From: Streptomyces finlayi
Lineage (GTDB): Bacteria > Actinomycetota > Actinomycetes > Streptomycetales > Streptomycetaceae
Reading direction: 5' to 3'
Length of the DNA: 64,000 bases
Assembly (NCBI RefSeq): GCF_014216315.1
Contig: NZ_CP045702.1
Coordinates: forward strand, 3,534,001 to 3,598,000
The position numbers were made by a program, and so were the translations under genes. Below, one piece after another: positions 41,625 to 50,356 of this stretch (position 1 is the first letter of the stretch; each line of letters opens with the position of its first letter). The notes below the pieces were generated by a model. The model saw only the letters and a program-made list of their open reading frames with translations. It made no database searches and was not told the DNA's origin.

Positions 41625-41898
41625 TCCTCACACCTCCATCCCGCCGAATCCGCTTCGCCTGAAGCGGTTGCCAGTCCTGCCGACGTGCGTACGCCGAGTT
41701 GCCCGGAGCCAAGCCGTCTCGTGCTCCTCGGCCCGTCGAGATGCCATCTTCTACGCACGAGAGGCCCTATTCGAGGACTCTGAGAGGCCATCAACAGGAC
41801 TTCTAGAGGGCTTTCTTGCTCAACCGGGGGTGATTTTGCGCCGTTGGGGGGACATCGCATGCCACCCTCTGACGAGAGTTCGTTTCCCGAGGAGATCC
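41625..41898. promoter_or_regulatory. Divergent promoter region of the cargo operon and its XRE regulator
   Basis: About 270 bases between the divergent phosphotransferase and XRE genes; both promoters must lie here. The segment 41785-41840 contains TCTAGAGGG and AT-rich words that could be -10 regions or regulator sites, but I cannot define boxes reliably. Confidence 0.4.
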
Positions 41899-43173
41899 AT
41901 GTCCCGTATCGCAGGCAACACCCGCCTCAAGGCCGCCCGCATGGCTGCCGGATACAACTCCCAACAGGCCCTGGCTGACGCGATCACAGAGGCCGCGCCC
42001 AAGCTCGGCATCCGAGGTCTCGCTGTCGGCGTCCGCCAGATCAGGCGCTGGGAGTCCGCCACACCGCCCTGGCCGCAGCCGGACGTACACCGAGTCCTGA
42101 TCCACTTGCTGGGTCAAAGCATGGAGGACCTCGGCTTCACCCCGCCCTGGGGAACTGAGGGGCGCCAGCCCGAAGTGACAGGCAGCGACATCTCGCGCCG
42201 ACGCCGACCCGGAGCGCTGCTGACCTCAGTTCCCGCACAATCCACCACCGCGACGCAGCCGGCCACCGTCGGGAAGGACTTCGAAGCAGTCACACGTTCC
42301 CACCGGCATCTGTACTGGTCCGTGGCACCAGCCACCCTGCATCCCGCAGTCATGGAGCACGCTCGGCTTGGCTGTGCCCTGTTGCCCGAGACAGCGAACC
42401 CCACCCGCAGGATCCTCGCCGCCGCCCTGGCCGAGTCCTACCTGCTCGCCGGGCGCATCGAGTTCTTCGACCTACGTCAACCCGACCAGGCATCCGAAAC
42501 GCTCCTGCGCGCGCTCCAAGCCGCAGGCGAGGCCGACGACCCAATCCTCGGATCGGCAGTCCTCGCCCATATGGCCTTCGTACCTGGGTGGGCAGGAGAC
42601 CGCGACGCAGCGGTCGAGCGCATGGTCGCCGCCCGAACTTACGCACGCCGCGGAAGTGGCTCCGCGGAGCTCTGGGCCTGGCTCGATGCGGTCGAGGCCG
42701 AATGCGAGACCCGCTGCGGCAACCCGCGCACCGCACTGCAACTGATCAGCCACGCGGAGGACACCCTCGTTGCAGACTCCGAGCACCCGACACCGCTCTG
42801 GATGGACTGGTTCAGCTCCGTGCGTCTGGCTGCCTTCAAGGGCAACACACAGCTCAAGGCCGGCCACCTCCCCCAGGCGCGGGAAACCCTTGGCCAGGTC
42901 TTGGAAGACCTGCCGCCTACGGCCGACAAACAGCGCACCGTCATCCTCGGTGACCTCGCAGCCGTCGAAGCTGCGGACAGCCGACCGGAAGAGGCATGCC
43001 GCTACGCAACCCAAGCCCTCGACCAGCTCGCCATCACCTGGTACGCCACCGGCATGGACCGGGTCCGCGAGGTCCGACGCACGCTCGCCCCCTGGCAGAA
43101 CGAGCAATGCGTCCGTGACCTCGACGACCGCCTCTACGACTGGGGTACGACAGTCAGCGCTCTCCAGCGTTGA
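41899..43173 (+). CDS. XRE-family regulator with TPR-like C-terminus
   Basis: A 424-residue protein. The helix-turn-helix (about 5-60, GNTRLKAARMAAGYNSQQALADAI through VRQIRRWES) is followed by a long helical region with tetratricopeptide-like pairs such as TRRILAAALAESYLLAGRI, ASETLLRALQAAGEADDPILGS and QLISHAEDTLV. This architecture is common in Streptomyces regulators controlled by a bound ligand or partner. GAGGAG lies before the ATG. It is divergent from the cargo operon and probably regulates it. Its stop overlaps the convergent HAD gene by 20 bases. Confidence 0.85.
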   Translation: MSRIAGNTRLKAARMAAGYNSQQALADAITEAAPKLGIRGLAVGVRQIRRWESATPPWPQPDVHRVLIHLLGQSMEDLGFTPPWGTEGRQPEVTGSDISRRRRPGALLTSVPAQSTTATQPATVGKDFEAVTRSHRHLYWSVAPATLHPAVMEHARLGCALLPETANPTRRILAAALAESYLLAGRIEFFDLRQPDQASETLLRALQAAGEADDPILGSAVLAHMAFVPGWAGDRDAAVERMVAARTYARRGSGSAELWAWLDAVEAECETRCGNPRTALQLISHAEDTLVADSEHPTPLWMDWFSSVRLAAFKGNTQLKAGHLPQARETLGQVLEDLPPTADKQRTVILGDLAAVEAADSRPEEACRYATQALDQLAITWYATGMDRVREVRRTLAPWQNEQCVRDLDDRLYDWGTTVSALQR

Positions 43174-43813
43174 ACTTAGCGATCTTCTCCGGCAGCTCCG
43201 CCAACGAGTCAATGCGCATCGTGGTGATCGCATCGGCCTCTGGGTCACGCTGCTGGATCGTGCCCCAAGGTCCTCGGCGGATCAGAGCTGTCAGCAGGCC
43301 AGCCTGCACAGCCGGGCGGATGTCGTTGTCGAGTCGGTCACCGACGTACAAGATCTCGGCCGGCTCGGCAGGCGTTGCCTCGATCACGTGCTGGAAGAAA
43401 GCCACGTCCGGCTTCGACGCCCCCCAGTCGTCGCTGGTAGCGATCAGGTCGGACGGCAGATCCAGCCCCCGCAGCAGTCCACCCGCTCGCACCGTCTGAT
43501 TGCCAGCTATACCCACCCACAGCCCGGCCTCACGCAGCGCAGTCAGCGAGGGCCGCACATCTGCGTACAGGTCGTCCTCGCCGAACCACTCCGGCTTCCC
43601 GGCTGCCGCGCGCCTCTCGCGCTCCTCGGACAGGTCGAATCCTGGCTGGAACTCCTGGAAGGTCTCCCGGTAGTCCCGGCCCTGGGCGATGACTGCTCCG
43701 AACATGGCAGCGAAGGTATGCCGCGGCACCCCCAGCCAGTCCGCCCAGGTCCCGTACTCCCGCGTCTCATTAACGAGGCACTCACCGACGTCGAACACCA
43801 CCGCACGAATCAT
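43154..43813 (-). CDS. HAD-family hydrolase
   Basis: A 219-residue HAD (IA-type) hydrolase. Motif I is VVFDVGECLVNE with the nucleophile Asp; the second acid usual in phosphatases (DxD) is Gly, as in several HAD-IA subgroups. Motif II is GIAGNQTV, motif III is SDDWGASKPDVAFF, and motif IV is ILYVGDRLDNDIRPA. The ATG at 43813 has GCGGAGC before it. Convergent with the XRE gene. The substrate is probably a small phosphorylated metabolite. Confidence 0.87.
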   Translation of the reverse strand: MIRAVVFDVGECLVNETREYGTWADWLGVPRHTFAAMFGAVIAQGRDYRETFQEFQPGFDLSEERERRAAAGKPEWFGEDDLYADVRPSLTALREAGLWVGIAGNQTVRAGGLLRGLDLPSDLIATSDDWGASKPDVAFFQHVIEATPAEPAEILYVGDRLDNDIRPAVQAGLLTALIRRGPWGTIQQRDPEADAITTMRIDSLAELPEKIAKFNAGER

Positions 43814-44086
43814 GCTCCGCAGGTTAGACGGTGCAGCGCCGGAGTAGGCAGCCCCGTCAGACTGCGGCTGAATACTCACCTCGTCCGTGACCTCAAGCAC
43901 AGCGAGCACCGTCGGTTCGTTCGTGAATGTCGCGCAACCCCGAACACGGGCATTCGTTCAGCATCGATCCGTGCGTCGCTGACATCGTGGATTTCGCTCA
44001 GGCGAGTGGCAGCGAGAACGGCGTCGGCGGGCGATGCCCCGCCCGAGCCCAAGCCGAAACCGATGCGCGCCGGGAAGCGGAGTGGA

Positions 44087-44779
44087 TCACTGGGGCGCCG
44101 CGAGCGTGGCGGCGGGGCGGCACGGCCGACCGAAACGGGCACACTTCTGCTCAAACCCCGGGGGGAGCCATCCGCCGCTCAGCAGGCGAGGATGCGCGGG
44201 AAACGCGGTGATGGCGGCGACAGCGAAGGCGAGGGACGCCCATGGCGTGTGCACCATCGTCTTCACCCGCTGACCGTGAGTATTGACGAAGCTCGTCTGG
44301 AACGTAGCCACGCTCACGAGGTCGATCGTGCTCAGGGCCTTCCAATCAAGGTCAAGTCCGCCCGCACTGCTCGCAAAGTGCAGCTTCTGACAGGTGATCG
44401 TCACCTCTCCCGGGCCGTCGACCATCCACCGCGCTTGGGCGTCACGCGCCGCTTGGCGCCGCCTGGAGGAATTGCCGATCGCGGAACCCAGCAAACTGCC
44501 GATGACGAATGTGGGATTGCCGACGGCGACCACACTGTTGTGCTGGTACCGCCCGTTGCCTGGAGCTCGCCAGGTCGAACGCTTACCGGGGCCGACAGCC
44601 AGGGCACGGTCGCCACGCTCCAGTCTCGCTGTCGTGGCGATCAACGGCCGGCGAGCCAGACCGCCTGCGAGGAGATCCGCGACGATCTCGCACGAGTGCC
44701 ACAGATGGTCGTCCAGGGATGACCACGCCGGGGTGCTCGCTTGCTGTGGTGGCGGCGCGAAGGGGTTGGCCTTTGTCAC
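44087..44779 (-). CDS. Hypothetical protein
   Basis: A 230-residue frame with normal codon use. The middle (RWMVDGPGEVTITCQKLHF and LDWKALSTIDLVSVATFQT) looks like the small beta-rich domain found in PH-like or short C-terminal proteins of actinobacteria; a single weak hydrophobic stretch, PWASLAFAVAAITAFPAH, follows. No family named. It may be intact cargo. The N-terminal MTKANPFAPPPQQAS lacks a signal peptide. Confidence 0.55.
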   Translation of the reverse strand: MTKANPFAPPPQQASTPAWSSLDDHLWHSCEIVADLLAGGLARRPLIATTARLERGDRALAVGPGKRSTWRAPGNGRYQHNSVVAVGNPTFVIGSLLGSAIGNSSRRRQAARDAQARWMVDGPGEVTITCQKLHFASSAGGLDLDWKALSTIDLVSVATFQTSFVNTHGQRVKTMVHTPWASLAFAVAAITAFPAHPRLLSGGWLPPGFEQKCARFGRPCRPAATLAAPQ

Positions 44780-45090
44780 TCTGGCGGGTCCGTTTCCCGA
44801 GGCACTTGATCACTTCAGTGCGATCGAGAATATCCAGGGGACTCCTCGGCCAGCAGGAGATTCGAGGATCTTGCCACCGTGGCTGAACCTCGTGCTCGCC
44901 CATACGAGAGCGCCCTCAAGCGCTCGCACCTCTTGGCCGGTACTGGCAACGACTGCGCTGTCAGGCTGCCCGTCCTGGTCTCATTCCTGGTCTCATTCAC
45001 CCTCGTTCGACCCTGTCCGGACGAGGCCGGCCTGAGCACTCCGCCGCAGGTCAGGACGCCCCTGACCGCTGCCGGACCCCCAGACGACAT
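44780..45090. other. Intergenic region inside the right end of the element
   Basis: About 310 bases before attR with no credible gene. A tandem repeat of CTGGTCTCATTC is seen near 44978-45000. It probably contains the integrase arm or accessory sites and the promoter of the hypothetical gene on its left. Confidence 0.35.
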
Positions 45091-45225
45091 TTGGAAAGCG
45101 TGTTGGGGGCAACCCCTCACGAGTTCGAATCTCGTATCCTCCGCCATTGCTCTCACCGGGCAATACGTCGAAGGCCCCCGCAGCTTGCTGCGGGGGCCTT
45201 CGACGTTGGTGGTTGCAGTTTTGGT
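45091..45225. repeat. attR: right direct repeat of the element
   Basis: A copy of 23161-23295 with one mismatch. It carries the 3' part of tRNA-Ser from the anticodon loop, and the tRNA terminator, but no 5' half, so it is not a functional tRNA gene. Confidence 0.95.
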
Positions 45226-45555
45226 CTCAGTTGGCCTGCACGGGCCCCTGCCACCAGGACAGCAGGGTGGCGAGATCAGTTCGCCGCCACTCGGTTAGGA
45301 GCCAGCCCCGTGCCCTTCGCCGGTGGACCTGGACAGCAATGCTCACCCATCGGTTCCGCGGCTACACCGTCGAGCCGGGCCAGTACGCCTGCCGCCATCC
45401 CGCCGGCCCCTCGGACTCAACCTCGCGAGGGGCGCAGCAGAGCCCTCAACCAACAACCGAATTGACCTCCGCCCAGGCACAGCAGCGTCATAGCACCAGT
45501 AAGGCTCACGCCCCGTGCGTAATGGATCCACGCCCACTCCGGAGGTTCGGCTTTC
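45226..45555. other. Junction between attR and the relaxase remnant
   Basis: About 330 bases without a supported gene. It keeps some codon-like bias but no frame has recognisable similarity. It is probably decayed sequence of the older element. Confidence 0.35.
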
Positions 45556-46314
45556 ATGGTCCCCAGCGACGCATGCAAAGCCTTGGGCGAGCTGATCGAA
45601 GTCACCGCCCAGAAAGCCCACGTCGGCCTCCGTGCCGAACTGCGAGCGGCCAGCCAGGCATTCGCCCGTGCCCAGCGCTCGCAGATCCGGGCAGAAGACC
45701 GCGCTGCCCACGCACTGCGGTCCGCGGCTCGCGACTTCGCCCACGCCGCCACCGGCCCGGACGGCAGCGCCCTCGCCGCCCTGACCGCCGCACTCGTCTG
45801 GGCCGCCATCCTCGCCGGACGCTGGCACGAGGCCAAGGGCCACGCCCACCAGGCCGACGCCGCACGCCAAGCCATCCAGCATCTCCAGTCGGCAGCCGAC
45901 ATCGCGCTCACTCCGACGCTCACCGAACTCGAAGCTCGCCGACCCAAGGAGGAAGCCGGTCGCACCCTGGCCAACGACGTACGCGCTGCCGTCCCGGAAC
46001 ACGCCGCGCGGATACTCGCCGACCCTAGCTGGCCTGCCCTCGCCACCGTCCTCGCGGATGCCGAAGCCGGTGGCCACACACCCCACCAGCTCCTCAAGTA
46101 AGCCGTGGCCCGACGAGAGCTCGGCACCGCCCACAGGCCGGCCCGCGTCCTGATCACTCGCATCCAACACACGAGCCGCGAGCCCGCGCCCAATCTTCGC
46201 GCCGAGGCAGCCCGCCTACGAAGCACTACCGCGTCAGCCTTCGGCGACCTCACCGACCAGCCGTCGATAGCGGCCGCTACTCCCCCGAGCCGGCCGAGCC
46301 GCCCACACCGCTGA
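45556..46314 (+). pseudogene. C-terminal remnant of a second relaxase
   Basis: The frame reads CKALGELIEVTAQKAHVGLRA and then closely follows the C-terminal half of the intact relaxase at 30643-32370; for example, ATGPDGSALAALTAAL is identical and WHEAKGHAHQADAARQA is shared. A TAA at 46099 interrupts it where the intact copy has Glu (LLQEAAARRE versus LLK-stop-AVARRE). The homology continues beyond the stop with ARRELGTAHRPARVLITRIQHTSREPAPN. The catalytic N-terminal domain is gone. It marks an older, related element. Confidence 0.88.
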
Positions 46315-46341
46315 TCCGGATGAAGCGCGAGCAGGCAGCGA

Positions 46342-47136
46342 TCAAGCGGCGGCCTCCACCAGACCGTGGCCGAACGCGAGCCACTGCATGCGGGCGGCCA
46401 CCTCTTGCGGGCCGAGTGCCGCCAACGCCCACAGCGAGCTGAGACTCCGTCCGGACAACCAGATGTCGGTCATCGGCGGCTGGAACGGCAGGACGCTGAT
46501 GCCCTCGGCGGCGAACGGTGCCGAGGCGAGGTACGTCATGCCGCCGGTTCCGCATAAGTACGCGCGGGCACCGGTGATGGCGCAAAGATCGGTGAGCCGC
46601 TGGGAACGACCCGGTCGGGAGGGCAGATCGCTGCTGACGAGGATCTTGCCCTGCCAGCCGAGCAGGCTGAGCAGAGCACGGGTAGAGATTTCGGCAACAG
46701 TGGCGGTCCTGCCGCTGCCGAAGGCATCCAGTACCGGGTCCAGGGCCTGCGCGAGGGCTGGCCAGTGTGGGCTCGCCCCGTAGTGCTGCCGTAGCATCCC
46801 CGCCGTCTTTCGGCGGGCCAGGCCGGGGTCGCTGATCAACGTGTCCCGGATGAGAGTTTGCCGTCCGTGCGGAAGGTGGGTGGGAATGGTGAGCCACTGC
46901 CGACGGTCCGGTTCGTCAAGGGCGCCGAGGCGGGCTCGGTGCTGGTAGTCGCGGCGGCTGAACTGCACGTCGTCCAGGACGATCCAGTACTCCGCCGCGA
47001 ACAGCTTGGCCAGTGTGGTCAGTCTGGGGAACAGGTTCGGCTGATGAATGGCGCACAGCCCGCCCGGTTCTGGCAGGTCAGGAAGCGATGAGGCGGCTGG
47101 TGAAGCCGTCGTGGATGAGGGATTCGTACGCTCCAT
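46342..47136 (-). CDS. WbqC-like family protein
   Basis: A 264-residue protein with the WbqC signature LCAIHQPNLFPRLTTLAKLFAAEYWIVLDDVQFSRRDYQHRARL and a C-terminal WLSGRSLSSLWALAALG. WbqC-like proteins occur in polysaccharide and natural-product clusters and are thought to be enzymes acting on sugar or acyl substrates; the exact reaction is not established. GGAGG lies eight bases before the ATG, which supports the 47136 start even though it overlaps the upstream YdcF-like gene by about 60 bases. Confidence 0.82.
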   Translation of the reverse strand: MERTNPSSTTASPAASSLPDLPEPGGLCAIHQPNLFPRLTTLAKLFAAEYWIVLDDVQFSRRDYQHRARLGALDEPDRRQWLTIPTHLPHGRQTLIRDTLISDPGLARRKTAGMLRQHYGASPHWPALAQALDPVLDAFGSGRTATVAEISTRALLSLLGWQGKILVSSDLPSRPGRSQRLTDLCAITGARAYLCGTGGMTYLASAPFAAEGISVLPFQPPMTDIWLSGRSLSSLWALAALGPQEVAARMQWLAFGHGLVEAAA

Positions 47137-47746
47137 GCACGTCCTCCGCGACCTTCTGCTCGATGGCGAATCCGAGCTTCGGATACTCGATGACCCGCTG
47201 GAGGTCGCCGACGAGCATGTCCAGGACGAGCTTCTCGTCGCCGATGGACTTCACGTAGTCGTCGAGCTCCAGCGGCTCCGAAGTGCAGAGGATCTCGACG
47301 TCGGGCCACAGCTTGCGAGCGGTCGCGAACGACCGCCGTTCCATGTAGGGCTTGGAGACCAGCAGCACGGTCGTCGGAGTGATGCCGGCGGCGGCGAGGA
47401 CCTCGCGGGAGAGGGTGATGTTCTGCCCCGTGTTGCCTGCGTCCGGTTCCAGCAGAATCGCCTCGGCGGGGACGCCGAGGGCGGTGGCGTGCTCGCGAAA
47501 GTGGACGGCCTCGCCGCGCGGAAAGACCTTGGCGGTGGTGGGGCTGTTGCCGCCGGTGAAGACCAGGGTCGGGAACAGCCCGGCGCGGTACAGCTCGGCG
47601 GAGTGGGTGGCGACGCCGAGGTCGTGGCTGCCCAGCCCGATCGCCACGTCGACGGGCCGCAGCTGGTGGTGCATCTGGTGGTAGTCCCAGATGAGCGCGG
47701 CCCGGCGCCACTGGTCCTCGGTGATGGCCTGCTGGTTGTCGCTCAC
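47078..47746 (-). CDS. YdcF/SanA-like (DUF218) protein
   Basis: A 222-residue DUF218 protein without the usual membrane anchor: VDVAIGLGSHDLGVATHSAELY, LVFTGGNSPTTAKVFPRGEAVHF, ILLEPDAGNTGQNITLS and VLLVSKPYMERRSFAT. DUF218 proteins act in envelope or polyprenyl-phosphate metabolism in other bacteria; soluble ones may bind nucleotides or SAM. A GTG at 47746 is preferred because GGGAGAG lies before it; an upstream GTG at 47764 overlaps the XRE stop. Confidence 0.82.
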   Translation of the reverse strand: MSDNQQAITEDQWRRAALIWDYHQMHHQLRPVDVAIGLGSHDLGVATHSAELYRAGLFPTLVFTGGNSPTTAKVFPRGEAVHFREHATALGVPAEAILLEPDAGNTGQNITLSREVLAAAGITPTTVLLVSKPYMERRSFATARKLWPDVEILCTSEPLELDDYVKSIGDEKLVLDMLVGDLQRVIEYPKLGFAIEQKVAEDVHGAYESLIHDGFTSRLIAS

Positions 47747-47760
47747 GCGTCTCTCCCTGG

Positions 47761-48861
47761 TCACCGTCGTCGGGGGCCGGTCGGCCCCTCGCTCATGGCC
47801 TTGATGCCCTCGATACTGCGCAGTTGGTGCACGAGTCCGTACTGCGAGGCCGTACGGGTCGCGTGATCGAGGACGAGGAGTCCATCATCTCGGGTCGCTG
47901 CGTCGGAGAGCAGGATGTGGCCATGGGCGGTGTCCAGCCGTACGCGTTGCATCGGTGAGTCGGTGGCGCCGCTGCTGCGGGCGATGTCGATGAAGTGCAG
48001 GGCTTGGGTGAGGTCGCCGGCGCCACGGTGGGCGAGGGCGAGTTTCTGGTGGGCCACCGACCAGTCGTCGGGTTCGGTGAGGTCCTCGAAGTCGCGGGTC
48101 GCGGCCTGCATGACGCGGGTCGCGTAGTCGTGCCGACCGTTCTTGCTCAGCGCGGTACCCACCCACAGGCGGGCCCTGGCACGGTCACGGCGGGAGAGCC
48201 GGTCGTCGACGGCGAGGGTTTCGTATTGGTGGGCGGCGATCTCCAGCTTGCCGGACATTTCGGAGACCACCGCGAGAGAGAGGTCGAGCTGGGCGACTCG
48301 ACGCGGGATGTCGAGCTGGGTGAAGACCGTGCGAGCTCGGATGTAGGAGTGGTGGGCGGAGAGTGGGCCGAGCACTGAGCCCTGGTCGCGTTTGAGGTCA
48401 CCGAGCATCCCGGTCGAGCGGGCGAAGAGGTACAGGCCCTTTTCGTCCAGTTCCCGGGCGTCGAACCGCACCAACCAGCGGTTGAGCAGGCTGTCGGCGA
48501 AGGCGAAGTTCTGGCGGGCGAGCGCGACCACGACGCGGTCCAGGTCATCGGCCCACGATTCGTACTCCCAGGCTCGGGGGCCGGAAGTGGTGACCCGACG
48601 GCCGGCGCCTTGCACGATGCTGGCCATCTCGGACAGGAGTGTCTCGAAGCGCAGGTGGGCGTGGGCGTCGGCGCGTCCGAGGGCGGTGTCGAGGATCGCC
48701 TGGGTGTCGGGTCTGGGCTCGGTTTCGGCGCGCTTGCTCTCCCACTTCGAGACCGTCGCGACGGCCACGCCGAGGTGCTCGGCAAAGGCCCGCACGCTCA
48801 AACGCAGGGCGAGACGCAGAGCCCTGGCCTCCAGGCCGGTCCACTGGTGCACGGTTGCCAC
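47761..48861 (-). CDS. XRE-family regulator with TPR-like C-terminus (second)
   Basis: A 366-residue protein with an N-terminal HTH (LEARALRLALRLSVRAFAEHLGVAVATVSKWES) and a helical repeat region with pairs such as ADSLLNRWLVRFDARELDEKGLYLF and QKLALAHRGAGDLTQALHFI. Same architecture as the regulator at 41899 but not closely related. It starts the minus-strand group XRE-YdcF-WbqC and is divergent from the plus-strand group that begins at 49014. Confidence 0.85.
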   Translation of the reverse strand: MATVHQWTGLEARALRLALRLSVRAFAEHLGVAVATVSKWESKRAETEPRPDTQAILDTALGRADAHAHLRFETLLSEMASIVQGAGRRVTTSGPRAWEYESWADDLDRVVVALARQNFAFADSLLNRWLVRFDARELDEKGLYLFARSTGMLGDLKRDQGSVLGPLSAHHSYIRARTVFTQLDIPRRVAQLDLSLAVVSEMSGKLEIAAHQYETLAVDDRLSRRDRARARLWVGTALSKNGRHDYATRVMQAATRDFEDLTEPDDWSVAHQKLALAHRGAGDLTQALHFIDIARSSGATDSPMQRVRLDTAHGHILLSDAATRDDGLLVLDHATRTASQYGLVHQLRSIEGIKAMSEGPTGPRRR

Positions 48862-49013
48862 GCCTCACTCCCTTCCACCGTCATCGAAGCAGATGGCTGG
48901 GGGTGGCGGGACGGAAGTGGAACGGAAGTAGAACGGCGGGTGATTGGCCGGGAGTTCGGGGTCCTCCATGCTCAGGATCGTCACCCCGTGTCGACTCTTT
49001 GGACGGTCCCCGC

Positions 49014-49442
49014 ATGGAACCCCTCACGGAACATCGCCTGGTCAGCGGGCCTGTCGTCTACGGCTTCCTGCGGCTGGTGCGGGTCTCCGAAGCCCGGCAG
49101 GAGGCGTTGGTCGCCTCGCTCGCCGAGTACTGCCGTAACCACGAACTGGAGCTTTCCGGCGTCTTCACCGAACGCGAGGCGAGTGCCGGCCCCGGCTCGG
49201 CGGCCTTCACCGGCCTGCTGGACGTGTTGGCCCTGCCGGACGCCTACGGCGTACTCGCCCCGGCCGCATCACACCTTGGCCCAAGAGCGATAGCGGCTGA
49301 ACGCGGTCGGTGGATCAAGGCGGCTGGCTCCCGGCTGCTGCTGGTCCGCCGACCCCACCCTGCATGCAAGCCGACCGCCCCCCAGCCCTATGGCCTGCCG
49401 CCACAGTCCGGGAACCGCAAGCCTCTGGAGACCGAGACATGA
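49014..49442 (+). CDS. Resolvase-N-like small protein
   Basis: A 142-residue protein whose layout is like the N-terminal domain of a serine recombinase, VVYGFLRLVRVSEARQEALVASLAEYCRNHELELSGVFTE, but without the conserved catalytic serine context (usually YxRxS) or a DNA-binding domain. Similar degenerate proteins are frequent in Streptomyces, function unknown. Its stop overlaps the start of the ATPase gene (ATGA), so it is part of the operon. Confidence 0.6.
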   Translation: MEPLTEHRLVSGPVVYGFLRLVRVSEARQEALVASLAEYCRNHELELSGVFTEREASAGPGSAAFTGLLDVLALPDAYGVLAPAASHLGPRAIAAERGRWIKAAGSRLLLVRRPHPACKPTAPQPYGLPPQSGNRKPLETET

Positions 49443-49852
49443 GGACAGCCATGATCGAGACGGTGCAGCGCTTCTTCACAGCCCGCCCCGAATCCGTCGG
49501 ACAGGCAAGGAAATACGCTTACGAGACCCTGACCGAATGGGGCCTGTCGGAACGGATCGACGACATTCGCCTCTGCGTCTCCGAACTGGCGACCAACGCG
49601 CTGGTCCACGGCACTGTCTCGGACCACGGATTCCTGGTCCGCCTCGACATCGAGGACGACGTCGTGCGCCTGGAGGTGCACGACAGCCGCCGCCGACGCC
49701 CCGAACCCCGCCAGGCCGCCAGTACCGACCTGTCCGGACGTGGTCTGGCCCTCGTGGCTGAGCTCTCCGACGAGTGGGGAGTGTGCGAGCGCGCACCGCT
49801 CGGAAAGATCGTTTGGTCCTGCTTCAAGGCCGCAGGAGAGACGACCACGTGA
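49439..49852 (+). CDS. Anti-sigma-factor-type HATPase protein
   Basis: A 137-residue GHKL ATPase of the RsbW/SpoIIAB-like group common in streptomycetes: VSELATNALVHGT (N box), LEVHDSRRRRPE (G1 box) and GRGLALVAELSDEWGV (G2 box). Such proteins bind sigma factors or anti-anti-sigma factors, or act as kinases. The start overlaps the previous stop and its own stop overlaps the next start (GTGA). Confidence 0.88.
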   Translation: MRTAMIETVQRFFTARPESVGQARKYAYETLTEWGLSERIDDIRLCVSELATNALVHGTVSDHGFLVRLDIEDDVVRLEVHDSRRRRPEPRQAASTDLSGRGLALVAELSDEWGVCERAPLGKIVWSCFKAAGETTT

Positions 49853-50304
49853 GCACCATCCATACATCGGCCGGCCCTGACCTTCGACTACTGGTTTCGC
49901 TGTCCGCCTGGAGCCGGCCGGGCACCAAACCGGACGGCCGCGAGATCGCCCACAGTCCTGTTTCCGCTCTTCCCGGCTCTACTGAAGCGTCAGAAGCCCG
50001 CATGCGGCGTCTCGCAGACAGCTTCGGCGGACTGGGCCGGGCGAAGGACGTGGTCCGTGACGTCGGCCGCTGCCTGCACATCGTCGGCCATCACGTGTTT
50101 CTGCATATCCCAGGCGCCTCCCGCAGGATGCGGCTGCCGAGCCGCCCCGACTGGACGGCGCTGGTCGCTCGCACCGGCACAGCCTTTCTCCTACTCGGTC
50201 TGAAACCGCTGTCGCAGTCCGCCGACGCCTCTCAACTCGACACCTACCTGGATCTCGCAAGCGCGACCGACCGACTGCTGTTCGGGCTTGCCCGCAGCCG
50301 CTGA
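49849..50304 (+). CDS. Conserved hypothetical protein
   Basis: A 151-residue protein, with LRLLVSLSAWSRPGTKPDGREI, LADSFGGLGRAKDVVRDVGRCLHIVGHHVFLHIPGASRRMRL and TAFLLLGLKPLSQSA. I believe this is a small family seen near anti-sigma-type ATPases in Streptomyces, but I cannot name it. Soluble, no catalytic motif evident. GTG start within GTGA overlap. Confidence 0.65.
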   Translation: MSTIHTSAGPDLRLLVSLSAWSRPGTKPDGREIAHSPVSALPGSTEASEARMRRLADSFGGLGRAKDVVRDVGRCLHIVGHHVFLHIPGASRRMRLPSRPDWTALVARTGTAFLLLGLKPLSQSADASQLDTYLDLASATDRLLFGLARSR

Positions 50305-50356
50305 CCCCCTGGAACTTCCTGCACGGCCCCGGCTATACGGATAAGAGGCAACTGCC

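Larger units (their letters stand above)
23161..45225. mobile_element. Integrated mobilisable element in tRNA-Ser(GGA), about 22 kb
   Basis: The element lies between 135-bp direct repeats at 23161-23295 and 45091-45225 and is therefore defined by its attachment sites. Gene order from the left: CoiA-like nuclease, integrase, excisionase, DnaB-like ATPase, iteron-like repeats, SpdB-like membrane protein, MobC, relaxase, small genes, Mrr-like nuclease, a seven-function cargo operon, XRE regulator, HAD hydrolase and a hypothetical gene. There is no FtsK/TraB-like or type IV secretion gene, so it should need a helper for transfer. It resembles actinomycete integrative elements but uses a MobC plus HxH relaxase pair. 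Confidence 0.88.

Noticed and set aside
44815..45156. Minus-strand frame containing AEDTRFELVRGCPQ
   Set aside because: This peptide is the well-known spurious translation of a tRNA 3' end; it arises from the attR copy of tRNA-Ser.
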